From: W589 sp964611805
GTDB lineage: Bacteria > Chloroflexota > Dehalococcoidia > Dehalococcoidales > Fen-1064
Direction: 5' to 3'
Assembly: GCA_964611805.1 (NCBI GenBank)
Contig: CAZTBG010000028.1
Location: forward strand, 1-28,620
Length of the DNA stretch: 28,620 nt
The translations under genes and the position numbers were made by a program. Shown piece after piece: positions 6,944-14,264 of this stretch. The first letter of the stretch is position 1, and each line of letters opens with the position of its first letter. The notes under the pieces are model-generated. The model was not told the DNA's origin. It did not search any database and was given only the letters and a program-made list of their open reading frames with translations.

Positions 6944-8707
6944 TTAGAACAGGCCGGAGACCTTTCCAGTATTAACGTCTACATCAACCTTACGGAAGGC
7001 GGGGCTGGAAGAGGTTCCTGGCATAAGGCTGATAGTGCCGGCGCAGGGGCAGAGGAACTTGGCGCCAGAGTAGATGAGTACATCACGGATGGGCAGTGTC
7101 CATCCCTTGGGCACACCTTTGAGCGTCGGGTCATGGGTTAGGCTCAGGTGGGTCTTGACCATCATTGTGGCATAGTCATCATATTGGGAGTCATCTTCAA
7201 GCTTCTTGGCCTTGGCTTCTGCATCTGGGGTCCAGGAGACACCGTCGGCACCGTAGACGACCTTAGCAATCTTCTCTACCCTGTCGCGAAGCTTCATCTC
7301 CAGCGGATAAAGGAAATCGAACTTGTTCTCTTCTTTGCAGGCATCCATTACGGCGTCGGCCAGCTCCAGGGCACCGTCACCACCATCAGCCCAGTGGCTG
7401 GAGGTGGCACAGCGCGCCCCGGCAGCCTCAGCTGCTTTTCTGACAGCAGCAATCTCGTCTTTGGTATCAGTATGGAACGAGTTGATACAGACTACCGGGT
7501 TAATGCCCGAGGTCCTGATGGTGTTGATATGATGAATCATGTTGGGCAGGCCCTTCTCGACGAGTCCCACGTTCTCCTTGGTGTACTCTGCCGGTAGGGC
7601 TAGCCCGGCAACCACCCTGGGGCCACCGCCGTGCATCTTGAGAGCACGGATGGTGGTGGTGAGTACTGACACATGCGGCTTGAGACCGCTGTAGCGGCAT
7701 TTCACATTCCAGAACTTTTCGAACCCGATATCAGCGGCAAAACCGCTCTCGGTAACATGGTAGTCAAACAGCTTCAGCCCAACGCGGTCGCCAATGATGG
7801 AAGACTGGCCTACCGCGATATTGGCGAACGGTCCGGCATGGACCATCAATGGCTGGTACTCTACGGTGGAACAGAGAGTGGGGTTGATGGTGTTACGCAT
7901 CCAGGCAGTCATAGCCCCGCCGACTTCAAGGTCCTTGGTGTAGATAGGCTTGCCTCGTTTGTCGAAGGCGACTGTGATGTTATCCAGTCTCTCGCGCAGG
8001 TCAGCCAGGTCGCGAATAATCGACAGGATAGCCATCAGCTCTGAGCCCACCGCGATGCCAAACTTAGACTGCATGGTGAAGCCGTCCATGCGCCCACCCA
8101 GTCCGATGACGATGTTTCGCAGGCTCTGGGCACAGAAGTCCATTATCCAGCCCATCTCTACGTTGGTGGGGTCGACATCTAGGCGCCGCATCTTTGTCAG
8201 CCTGTCCAGTTGTGTATCACTGTAGTTGCGTTCGTGCTGCATTCTGGCGGTAAGCGCCACCATTGCCAGGTTATGAGCATTCATGATGTCATTGATGTCG
8301 CCCGTGAGCCCCATGGAGAATTCGGTCATGGGAATCAGTAGGGCGTTGCCACCACCGGCAGCGGTTCCCTTGACATTCATCGTTGGACCACCCGAGGGCT
8401 GGCGGAGACATCCGCCAACATTTACACCCCTCTTGCCCATGCCTTCCATCAGACCGACGGATGTGGTGCTCTTACCCTCTCCAAGAGGAGTCGGCGTTAT
8501 CGCCGTAACTTCAATGTACTTTCCATCTGGCTTGTCCTTAAGGCGGTTGATGATTTTCAGGAAATCTAGCTTGGCAATCCGTCCGTAGGCAAGCAGTTCA
8601 TCTTTCTCCAGGCCAAGCTTGTCTCGCCACTCTTCGGGTTTAGGCATATTAGCTTCGGCCGCTTCTGCAATCTGCCAGTCTTTCATATTTACCGCATCGT
8701 AAGCCAC
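6944..8707 (-). CDS. fhs: Formate-tetrahydrofolate ligase
   Basis: Fhs uses ATP to join formate to tetrahydrofolate, giving 10-formyl-THF, the entry step of the methyl branch. The protein is 587 residues, slightly longer than the usual 555-560, the excess lying mostly in an N-terminal extension. The nucleotide-binding motif TPLGEGKST lies near residue 73-81, followed by the family signature LRQPSGGPTMNVKG. The C-terminus ends with a typical MPGTSSSPAFRKVDVD stretch. The start is a GTG at 8707 with AAAGGAGG six bases upstream, which decides it over the later in-frame ATG. Flanking genes are the two cooC copies. The enzyme implies a formate supply from a formate dehydrogenase encoded elsewhere. 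Confidence 0.97.
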   Translation of the reverse strand: MAYDAVNMKDWQIAEAAEANMPKPEEWRDKLGLEKDELLAYGRIAKLDFLKIINRLKDKPDGKYIEVTAITPTPLGEGKSTTSVGLMEGMGKRGVNVGGCLRQPSGGPTMNVKGTAAGGGNALLIPMTEFSMGLTGDINDIMNAHNLAMVALTARMQHERNYSDTQLDRLTKMRRLDVDPTNVEMGWIMDFCAQSLRNIVIGLGGRMDGFTMQSKFGIAVGSELMAILSIIRDLADLRERLDNITVAFDKRGKPIYTKDLEVGGAMTAWMRNTINPTLCSTVEYQPLMVHAGPFANIAVGQSSIIGDRVGLKLFDYHVTESGFAADIGFEKFWNVKCRYSGLKPHVSVLTTTIRALKMHGGGPRVVAGLALPAEYTKENVGLVEKGLPNMIHHINTIRTSGINPVVCINSFHTDTKDEIAAVRKAAEAAGARCATSSHWADGGDGALELADAVMDACKEENKFDFLYPLEMKLRDRVEKIAKVVYGADGVSWTPDAEAKAKKLEDDSQYDDYATMMVKTHLSLTHDPTLKGVPKGWTLPIRDVLIYSGAKFLCPCAGTISLMPGTSSSPAFRKVDVDVNTGKVSGLF

Positions 8708-8792
8708 AGGGAACCTCCTTTGTTCTTGTTTCTCTATTTTTCCCGAGGGCTTCAGACTGAAACGCAGGTTTCAGATTGGTGCCCTTTCGACT

Positions 8793-9581
8793 CTACTTTG
8801 CCGGGCTCGACGTTTTGGAAGCAGGTACTAATGCCTGATAGATTTTGTTTATCTCGTTGGCGATTGGCTGGCTGGCATCTTGAATAGGGAGGTTGGCCAG
8901 GTCGGCCTCCACCAGGGCCTGGTCATAGGGTATGAATCCGAGGAACTCCATGTCGGGCAGACTATTGACTAGGAACTCCTTTTCAGACTGGCTGCGGACC
9001 TTGTTGGCAACCAACACAACATTTTCCAGGCCGATGTCTCGGGCGAGTTCCTGGATACGGCGGGCAGTCTCGATGCTACGCCGGCCTGGCTCGACTACGA
9101 TTATCATACGGTCTACTGCCTTAGACGTACCGCGGGCAAGGTGCTCTATGCCAGCTTCCATATCAAGGATAACCACCTCGTCTCTCTGTAGCAGCAGATG
9201 GCTCAGGAGTGCTTGCAGGAGGACACCCTCAGCGCAGTAACAGCCAGTCCCGCCACGCTTAATGCGTCCCATGACCATCAGTTTGATGCCATCATGCTCT
9301 GCGGCGAACCTGTCAGGTATGTCATCGACTCTGGGGTTCAGTTTAAAGAAGGAGCCGGATTTACCGGGCCGGGCTCCGGTTCTCTCTTCAATGAGGTCGT
9401 CCATTTCGGATATGGGGGTAATATTGTCGGGATTCGGGAAACCGAGATTAGCGGCTAGATTAGCGTCTGGGTCAGCATCTATGGCCAACACCGAGTAGCC
9501 AGCCGCAGCGAACTTTCTAGAAAGTAGAGAAGCTAATAAGGTCTTCCCCACTCCCCCCTTGCCACTTATCGCAATCTTCAT
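8793..9581 (-). CDS. cooC: CooC-like ATPase, second paralogue
   Basis: A 262-residue P-loop ATPase of the CooC family, likely to insert nickel into CODH or ACS. The Walker A is at residues 7-14 (GKGGVGKT), IDADPDANLA follows near 34, and the Cys-x-Cys motif is at 114-116 (GTGCYCAEG). DMEAGIEHLARG is the Walker B region. The frame is open further upstream, but the ATG at 9581 begins exactly at the conserved family start (MKIAISGKGG), so I chose it; no clear ribosome site precedes it. It is the first gene after the two candidate promoters at 9675-9841. Compared with the copy at 6139 it is clearly divergent, so the two are not a recent duplication. Confidence 0.9.
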   Translation of the reverse strand: MKIAISGKGGVGKTLLASLLSRKFAAAGYSVLAIDADPDANLAANLGFPNPDNITPISEMDDLIEERTGARPGKSGSFFKLNPRVDDIPDRFAAEHDGIKLMVMGRIKRGGTGCYCAEGVLLQALLSHLLLQRDEVVILDMEAGIEHLARGTSKAVDRMIIVVEPGRRSIETARRIQELARDIGLENVVLVANKVRSQSEKEFLVNSLPDMEFLGFIPYDQALVEADLANLPIQDASQPIANEINKIYQALVPASKTSSPAK

Positions 9582-9674
9582 CAGAAATCGAATGCTGACA
9601 TAACAAAGCTGAGACTCCCATGAGGAAGCACCCAGCCTCAACAAACCTTATTGGCAACCTGCTTTCGCATTACC

Positions 9675-9703
9675 AGTATATCCCAAGTGATAGTCCAAGT
9701 CAA
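9675..9703 (-). promoter_or_regulatory. Strong candidate promoter for the Wood-Ljungdahl cluster
   Basis: On the minus strand TTGACT (9703-9698), a 17-bp spacer and TATACT (9680-9675) match the sigma-70 consensus at 5 of 6 bases in each box. Transcription would start near 9668, giving a leader of about 87 bases before the ATG at 9581. Confidence 0.65.
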
Positions 9704-9812
9704 ACCACTGTACTGAATTTAGCCCATTCTCTGCCGGTCATATCTTTATTTAACCTGGAACAATCGGCAGGCAGCGATTCCTCGGTCTTAAGGTTGTGAT
9801 AAACCATATAAA

Positions 9813-9841
9813 ATATTAATCTCATCGGGCCTTAATGTCAA
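9813..9841 (-). promoter_or_regulatory. Second candidate promoter for the Wood-Ljungdahl cluster
   Basis: On the minus strand a perfect TTGACA (9841-9836) is followed after 17 bp by TAATAT (9818-9813), 4 of 6. It lies 133 bp upstream of the stronger promoter and would give a leader of about 225 bases. I saw no riboswitch fold in that leader. The 364-bp region 9582-9945 otherwise holds only these promoters and the thioredoxin promoter. Confidence 0.45.
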
Positions 9842-9877
9842 TCCTCCGGATGGCTTATTAGACGGTGGCAAAATCCC

Positions 9878-9907
9878 TTGACAGGGAAGAACTCCCAGCA
9901 TTAACAT
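9878..9907 (+). promoter_or_regulatory. Candidate thioredoxin promoter
   Basis: TTGACA at 9878-9883, 18-bp spacer, TAACAT at 9902-9907 (4 of 6). A start near 9914 would leave about 30 bases of leader containing the AAGGGG ribosome site at 9931. It diverges from the cluster promoters on the other strand. Confidence 0.45.
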
Positions 9908-9945
9908 ATTGCTGTACTGCCGTGAATCGGAAGGGGTATGTTGTT

Positions 9946-10263
9946 ATGGTAATTGACCTCACGGACAAGGAGTTTGAGCAAAAGGTTATCAAGTCAGACG
10001 TGCCGGTGCTGGTTGACTTGTGGGCGCCTTGGTGCGGGCCTTGTCGAATGATTGCCCCCATCGTTGATAAGCTGTCGGAAAAATATAGCGGTAAGTTCAA
10101 GTTCTTCCGCTTGAATGTCGATGAGAACCCGCAGACGGCAGCTAGGTACCGGGTGATGTCAATACCAACCTTGATGTTTTTCAAGGGTGGTGCTGCTGTT
10201 GATACTGTCGTAGGTGCTGTACCGGAGAAGGTCATCGCACCCAAGATTGACGCGCTTCTTTAG
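9946..10263 (+). CDS. trxA: Thioredoxin
   Basis: Small cytoplasmic dithiol-disulfide oxidoreductase of 105 residues, the normal thioredoxin size. The active site WCGPC is at residues 29-33, the buried Asp at 24, and the cis-proline lies in SIPTL near 73. I chose the ATG at 9946 because AAGGGG sits nine bases upstream and the protein then starts as thioredoxins do. A longer in-frame reading from a GTG at 9865 would add 27 unlikely residues and overlap the proposed promoter. It lies between the Wood-Ljungdahl promoters and yebC. Thioredoxin could serve redox control of many targets; nothing here ties it specifically to the acs genes. Confidence 0.95.
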   Translation: MVIDLTDKEFEQKVIKSDVPVLVDLWAPWCGPCRMIAPIVDKLSEKYSGKFKFFRLNVDENPQTAARYRVMSIPTLMFFKGGAAVDTVVGAVPEKVIAPKIDALL

Positions 10264-10277
10264 AGCTCGTCTGGGCT

Positions 10278-10306
10278 TTGACCATCCTTCTGCCGGGTGA
10301 TAGAAT
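10278..10306 (+). promoter_or_regulatory. yebC promoter
   Basis: TTGACC (10278-10283), a 17-bp spacer and TAGAAT (10301-10306), each 5 of 6, with an extended TG at 10298-10299. It begins 15 bp after the thioredoxin stop codon. Confidence 0.6.
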
Positions 10307-10323
10307 CTGAGAGATACTCTCAG
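10307..10323 (+). promoter_or_regulatory. Dyad at the yebC transcription start
   Basis: CTGAGAG and CTCTCAG form a perfect 7-bp inverted repeat around ATA. It begins directly after the -10 box and covers the expected start point. It could be an operator or a 5'-end hairpin; no T-run follows, so it is not a good terminator for trxA. Confidence 0.45.
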
Positions 10324-10352
10324 GTTTGACCGGGTAAGGGGAGTCGAGGAAA

Positions 10353-11102
10353 ATGTCTGGACATTCTAAATGGCACTCAATCAAACACCAGAAGGCGGTG
10401 ACCGATGCCCGTCGGGGCCAGCTTTTCACCAAGCTGACGCGCGAGATTATTGTAGCGGTGCGTAACGGCGGGCCCAATCCGGATAACAATGTCTCTCTGC
10501 GTCTGGCTATTCAGCGGGCCCGCGATGCCTCTATGCCGTCGGATAACATTGAACGGGCTATCAGGCGTGCCAGCGGTGCCACCGAGGGTGCCAATCTGGT
10601 AGAGATGGTCCTCGAAGGTTACGGTCCAGGTGGCAGTGCTATCCTGGTGGAGGCTCTCAGCGATAACCGTAACCGTACCATTCAGGCCGTTCGCAATGTG
10701 TTTTCCCGTGGCGGTGGCAGTCTCGGGGAAGCCGGGTGTGTTGCCTGGCAGTTCGAACCTAAAGGTATTGTGGCGGTGCAGACTGACAATGGGGATACCG
10801 AGGAGCTGGCGCTTAGGGCGATTGATGCCGGTGCTGAAGACGTAACCGTCGAATCCGGCGTGGTTGAGGTCTACACCAGGCCTGAGGAACTGGAGAAAGT
10901 CCGGGCAGCACTGGAGGAAGGGGATATCCCGGTAATCTCGGCCGAGCTTTCGATGGTGCCCAAGGCAACTCTGGAGCTTGATGAGAAGGCGGCCATGCAG
11001 ACCTTGAGGATGATGGATAAGCTGGAGGAACTGGACGAGATACGGCGTGTCTCCAGTAATGTTGATTTCTCTGATGAGGTCCTGGCGAAGTACCAGGAGT
11101 AA
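10353..11102 (+). CDS. yebC: YebC/TACO1-family regulatory protein
   Basis: A 249-residue protein of the YebC/PmpR/TACO1 family, whose members act as transcriptional regulators or as translation factors that relieve ribosome stalling at proline runs. The hallmark start MSGHSKWHSIKHQKA is complete, followed by the conserved FTKLTREI and the DNNVSLRLAIQRAR region near residues 47-60. The ATG follows GAGGA. In many bacteria yebC precedes ruvC and ruvA, and that order is kept here, though a 106-bp spacer separates it from ruvC. A long frame of 253 codons runs on the opposite strand but has no gene-like features. Confidence 0.96.
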   Translation: MSGHSKWHSIKHQKAVTDARRGQLFTKLTREIIVAVRNGGPNPDNNVSLRLAIQRARDASMPSDNIERAIRRASGATEGANLVEMVLEGYGPGGSAILVEALSDNRNRTIQAVRNVFSRGGGSLGEAGCVAWQFEPKGIVAVQTDNGDTEELALRAIDAGAEDVTVESGVVEVYTRPEELEKVRAALEEGDIPVISAELSMVPKATLELDEKAAMQTLRMMDKLEELDEIRRVSSNVDFSDEVLAKYQE

Positions 11103-11194
11103 GCCCGACAGTGTTTGTGGGTCTTTCTTGTCTTCCATTTAAATATATGTGCTCAGCCCCGTTGAGCTCTTTCGTCCCTATCTGGGGGGATTAG

Positions 11195-11200
11195 TATAAT
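11195..11200 (+). promoter_or_regulatory. Possible -10 box for ruvC
   Basis: A perfect TATAAT lies 20 bp upstream of the ruvC ATG, but no acceptable -35 box or extended TG is present. If used, the leader would be very short. Confidence 0.3.
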
Positions 11201-11220
11201 AGAATGGTTTGAGCCTGCTG

Positions 11221-11718
11221 ATGAGAATCTTGGGTATTGACCCGGGTACAGTTGTTGTCGGCTATGGAGTGATTGACAGTGATGATGGCAGAACTACCAT
11301 GGTCGACTGCGGCGCTCTGAGTTCTTCGGCGCGCTTGCCGATAGGGGAACGACTCAGCAATCTCTACAACCAGCTTTCGGAAATCATCTCTCGCTACCAG
11401 CCGGATGCCGTCGCCGTGGAGCGGCCTTTTGTCGCTAAAAACGTTAGCTCGGCGCTGGCCATCGGTAAGGCGCAGGCAGTCGCCATTCTGGCCGCCGCTA
11501 ACCGGGGCATACCCACGCACGAGTACACTCCAGCCCAGATAAAGCGCCAGGTAGCCAACTACGGGGGTAGCTCCAAGGAACAGGTTCAGAGGATGGTCAG
11601 TTTCCAGCTTGGCCTCTCCGAGGTACCACAGCCGGATGATGCTGCCGATGCCCTGGCAACGGCCCTGTGTCATCTCGGTGAAGTGCACCTTAAAGACCTT
11701 CTGGCTGAGGAAAAATAA
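11221..11718 (+). CDS. ruvC: Holliday junction resolvase RuvC
   Basis: Endonuclease that cuts Holliday junctions after RuvAB branch migration. From the ATG at 11221 it has 165 residues, the usual size. The four catalytic acids are present: Asp7 (GIDPGT), Glu67 (VERPF), Asp140 and Asp143 (DDAADA). I chose ATG at 11221, giving the canonical MRILGIDPG start; an in-frame TTG at 11209 would add four residues. No clear ribosome site precedes either start. ruvA begins 20 bp downstream, so the two are one operon. Confidence 0.96.
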   Translation: MRILGIDPGTVVVGYGVIDSDDGRTTMVDCGALSSSARLPIGERLSNLYNQLSEIISRYQPDAVAVERPFVAKNVSSALAIGKAQAVAILAAANRGIPTHEYTPAQIKRQVANYGGSSKEQVQRMVSFQLGLSEVPQPDDAADALATALCHLGEVHLKDLLAEEK

Positions 11719-11738
11719 CGGTTGTCGTTGGAGTGTAA

Positions 11739-12320
11739 ATGATAGCCAGTCTGCATGGCGTGTTGGAGTCACTGGGTGGTGATTACGCGATTATCAACGT
11801 TGGTGGCGTCGGTTTTCGTGTCTTTATGCCGACCTCAGTGGTGAGCGCGCTGGGTAAGGTCGGTGAGGAGGTGAGGGTATTTACCCACCTCCACGTTAAG
11901 GACGACGATATCTCTCTCTACGGCTTCGGCTCAGCCGATGAACTGACCCTCTTTGAGACGCTGATTGGTGTCTCCGGTCTGGGCCCTCGACTGGCCCTGG
12001 CGATGCTCTCGACATTGAACGTGGAACAGCTGACGATGGCCATCGCCACCGGCAGTATTGACCTGCTCACCACCGCCCCAGGAATCGGCAAAAAGATGGC
12101 CAACAGACTGGTCCTGGAGCTTAAGGATAAGATTGGTGCCGGTCTGATTACCACCCCTGCCATCCAGATTGCCCAGGAGAACACTGATGTCCTGGCGGCC
12201 CTGACCTCGCTGGGCTACTCCGTGGCCGAAGCCAGCCGTGCCGTGGCCACTTTACCGGCAGCCTCCGAGCTGAGTGTGGAAGAGCGGGTCAAGCTGGCCC
12301 TCCAGTATTTCGGGGGGTAG
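11739..12320 (+). CDS. ruvA: Holliday junction branch-migration protein RuvA
   Basis: RuvA binds the four-way junction and loads the RuvB motor. The 193-residue protein has the N-terminal OB-fold (MIASLHGVLE, VGFRVFMP), helix-hairpin-helix motifs (VSGLGPRLAL near residue 78, APGIGKKMANRL near 113) and a C-terminal RuvB-binding domain (DVLAALTSLGYSVAEAS). The ATG follows GGAGTG. ruvB, often next, is absent here: the following gene is a methyltransferase 38 bp downstream. Confidence 0.97.
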   Translation: MIASLHGVLESLGGDYAIINVGGVGFRVFMPTSVVSALGKVGEEVRVFTHLHVKDDDISLYGFGSADELTLFETLIGVSGLGPRLALAMLSTLNVEQLTMAIATGSIDLLTTAPGIGKKMANRLVLELKDKIGAGLITTPAIQIAQENTDVLAALTSLGYSVAEASRAVATLPAASELSVEERVKLALQYFGG

Positions 12321-12358
12321 TAAGTATCATCCTATCAGAAGAGTGGGCGGAGTGACTT

Positions 12359-13012
12359 ATGCCTGAGGACAAATGGGGTTTTGATAGGTGGGCGAAGTCT
12401 TATGATCAGGATGTTACCGAAGCAGCCCGGTCGAACAGTTGGATGTTCAAGGATTACGAGCGGATATTAGACACAGTGGTTGATTATTGTGAACTAGCCT
12501 CCGACAGCTACTCGGCAGTCTTGGATATCGGTGTTGGCACGGGTAATCTCGCTTCCCGGTTTATAGAGAAGGGTATCAGCGTGATCGGCATTGACACCTC
12601 ACGTGAAATGGTAACAATATGCAAACAGAAGTACCCCGACATGGAGCTCAGAATTGGGGACTTCCTACAAATCCCTCTACCAGCGCAAAGTGTTGATCTT
12701 ATCGTTTCCAGTTATGCCTTTCATCACTTAACTCTTACCGAAAAGCACGAATCGGTCCTTGAGATGAGAAGGGTACTAAAGCCAAAAGGTAGAGTAGTTA
12801 TTGCAGACCTGATGTTTCAGGATGCTTCTCAGGAACGGCGCATAAAACAGGCGCTACGCGAATCGGGTCAGGGTGATGTTGTGGATGAGATTGACGAGGA
12901 GTGCCCGGCCTTGTTTACTGATCTGGAGGGGGCATTTAATAAAGAAGGATATATCGTTCGGGGTGAGCAACTCACTGATTCCGTATGGATACTCTGTGCC
13001 CAGCTTGGATAG
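12359..13012 (+). CDS. Class I SAM-dependent methyltransferase, YrrT-like
   Basis: A 217-residue soluble methyltransferase. The SAM-binding motif I is LDIGVGTGNLA near residues 57-67; motif II is IGIDTS near 80, and VSSYAFHHLT near 117-126 resembles Bacillus YrrT. The N-terminal WAKSYDQDV and the C-terminal VWILCAQL also fit that family. YrrT lies in a methionine-to-cysteine gene group in Bacillus, but its substrate is not firmly established, so I assign no substrate here. It follows ruvA closely with a GGAGTGA ribosome site and is probably in the same transcript, in the place where ruvB might be expected. Its base use looks slightly more AT-rich than ruvA. Confidence 0.8.
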   Translation: MPEDKWGFDRWAKSYDQDVTEAARSNSWMFKDYERILDTVVDYCELASDSYSAVLDIGVGTGNLASRFIEKGISVIGIDTSREMVTICKQKYPDMELRIGDFLQIPLPAQSVDLIVSSYAFHHLTLTEKHESVLEMRRVLKPKGRVVIADLMFQDASQERRIKQALRESGQGDVVDEIDEECPALFTDLEGAFNKEGYIVRGEQLTDSVWILCAQLG

Positions 13013-13243
13013 CCCAGTACTGATCATCTATTCCCGCCCACCGCCCTCTGTGGAGAGCCTAAGAGAAGCAACCTCTCTTTTCCTTCCAGTGCTATTTTCA
13101 ACTCACCTTACGAGGTTTCATTAATTCTGGATGTCGGGAATGAAAAGGTATATATTATGGATATTGCCAGTCCCTCTGCAAGAAATCAGCCGTAGAACAA
13201 GGGGAATCGGGCCTGACAAAAATCAATATTCTGGTGAGGCGTG

Positions 13244-14131
13244 ATGGGGAAAAACATAACCGGAAGGACACAGCTCTGCGGCGTAATCGGCGACCCGATA
13301 TCGCATACCATGTCGCCCGCCATGCACAACGCCGCCTTCGAGCACATGGGCCTGGATTTCTGCTATGTCCCATTCCTGGTCAGAAAAGAAGAGTTACCTC
13401 AGGCAGTGGCAGGCATGAGGGCTTTCAATATGAGGGGATTGAATGTTACCATGCCGCACAAGGTAGCCATTATCTCGCTCCTGGACGAGATAGATGACCT
13501 GGCCAGAAAAATAGGTGCGGTCAATACTGTGGTAAATAATGACGGTGTCCTGCGGGGGTATAACTTCGATGCCGCCGGGTTCATCAAAGCTCTCACCGAA
13601 AATGGAGTTGAACCGGAGGGTAAAATGGTGACGATAATGGGGGCGGGAGGTGCTGGGCGGTCGGTTGCCTTTGCGCTCGCAGAACGGGGCGTGCGTATGG
13701 TCGTCCTTAACCGGCGGCAGGAGCTCGATTGGGCAGAAGGACTGGCCAGCAATTTAACCGAGAACTATCACTATGAGGTAAAGGCCCTGGAGCTTACTGA
13801 TAGTAACCTTGCCGGGGTATTAAAAGAGACAGATATACTGGTCAACACCACCAGCGTAGGCATGACACCTGATATCAACGAAACTCCGGTCCCTGCCGGC
13901 CATCTCAAGTCATCGCTGGTCGTGTTTGATGCCGTGTACCATCCGGTGAAAACAAGACTTCTGAGAGAGGCAGAGCAAGCTGGTGCCAGAGTCATTAGCG
14001 GGCTGGAGATGCTGGTCTGGCAGGGGACACTTGGTTTTGAGCTGTGGACAGGGGTCGAAGCACCGGCAGAGTTAATGAGGGAAGAGGTGATTCGCCAGTT
14101 GGCTGGGGATGAAAACTCTAAGAGCCCCTGA
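13244..14131 (+). CDS. aroE: Shikimate dehydrogenase
   Basis: Reduces 3-dehydroshikimate to shikimate with NADPH in aromatic amino acid synthesis. It has 295 residues from ATG 13244 (GTG at 13241 is an equal possibility); GGTGAGG lies just upstream. The substrate-binding start ISHTMSPAMHNAAF is present, catalytic Lys73 lies in TMPHK, Asn94 in AVNTV and catalytic Asp109 in GYNFD. The residue before that Asp is Phe108 where the family normally has Thr (NTD). The Rossmann motif GAGGAGRS is at 133-140. The C-terminus has the usual GLEMLVWQG. A 231-bp spacer precedes it; that spacer is AT-rich in part but holds no promoter that convinces me. The other shikimate genes are not in the window. Confidence 0.92.
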   Translation: MGKNITGRTQLCGVIGDPISHTMSPAMHNAAFEHMGLDFCYVPFLVRKEELPQAVAGMRAFNMRGLNVTMPHKVAIISLLDEIDDLARKIGAVNTVVNNDGVLRGYNFDAAGFIKALTENGVEPEGKMVTIMGAGGAGRSVAFALAERGVRMVVLNRRQELDWAEGLASNLTENYHYEVKALELTDSNLAGVLKETDILVNTTSVGMTPDINETPVPAGHLKSSLVVFDAVYHPVKTRLLREAEQAGARVISGLEMLVWQGTLGFELWTGVEAPAELMREEVIRQLAGDENSKSP

Positions 14132-14178
14132 CCGCTCAGGGGAAAATGTATAGAATCGCTGCCTCTACTCTTGTGTCC

Positions 14179-14208
14179 TTGACAAATTACCTGCGTTTGC
14201 ACTAGAGT
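14179..14208 (+). promoter_or_regulatory. Promoter of the first CoA-transferase gene
   Basis: TTGACA (14179-14184), 18-bp spacer, TAGAGT (14203-14208). The boxes and flanks (TTGACAAATT and CTAGAGTTC) recur ahead of the second CoA-transferase with the same spacer and the same 57-base distance to the start codon. Confidence 0.65.
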
Positions 14209-14264
14209 TCCGCTATTAGAATCTATTATTCAATTCCGTTCATGAAAGAAAGGGGGAAGAAAAC

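Noticed and set aside
9865..9945. N-terminal extension of the thioredoxin from a GTG
   Set aside because: It would add 27 residues that thioredoxins lack and would overlap the likely promoter; the ATG at 9946 has a ribosome site.
10377..11138. 253-codon open frame on the minus strand opposite yebC
   Set aside because: yebC is a complete and well-known family; the antisense frame has no recognisable domain or ribosome site and follows from the codon pattern of yebC.
11152..11167. Small hairpin (GCTCA/TGAGC) after yebC
   Set aside because: Only five base pairs and a poor T-run; too weak to call a terminator.
13061..13079. AAGAGA/TCTCTT hairpin with T residues after the methyltransferase gene
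   Set aside because: Six A/T-rich pairs only; it might end transcription but could easily be chance.
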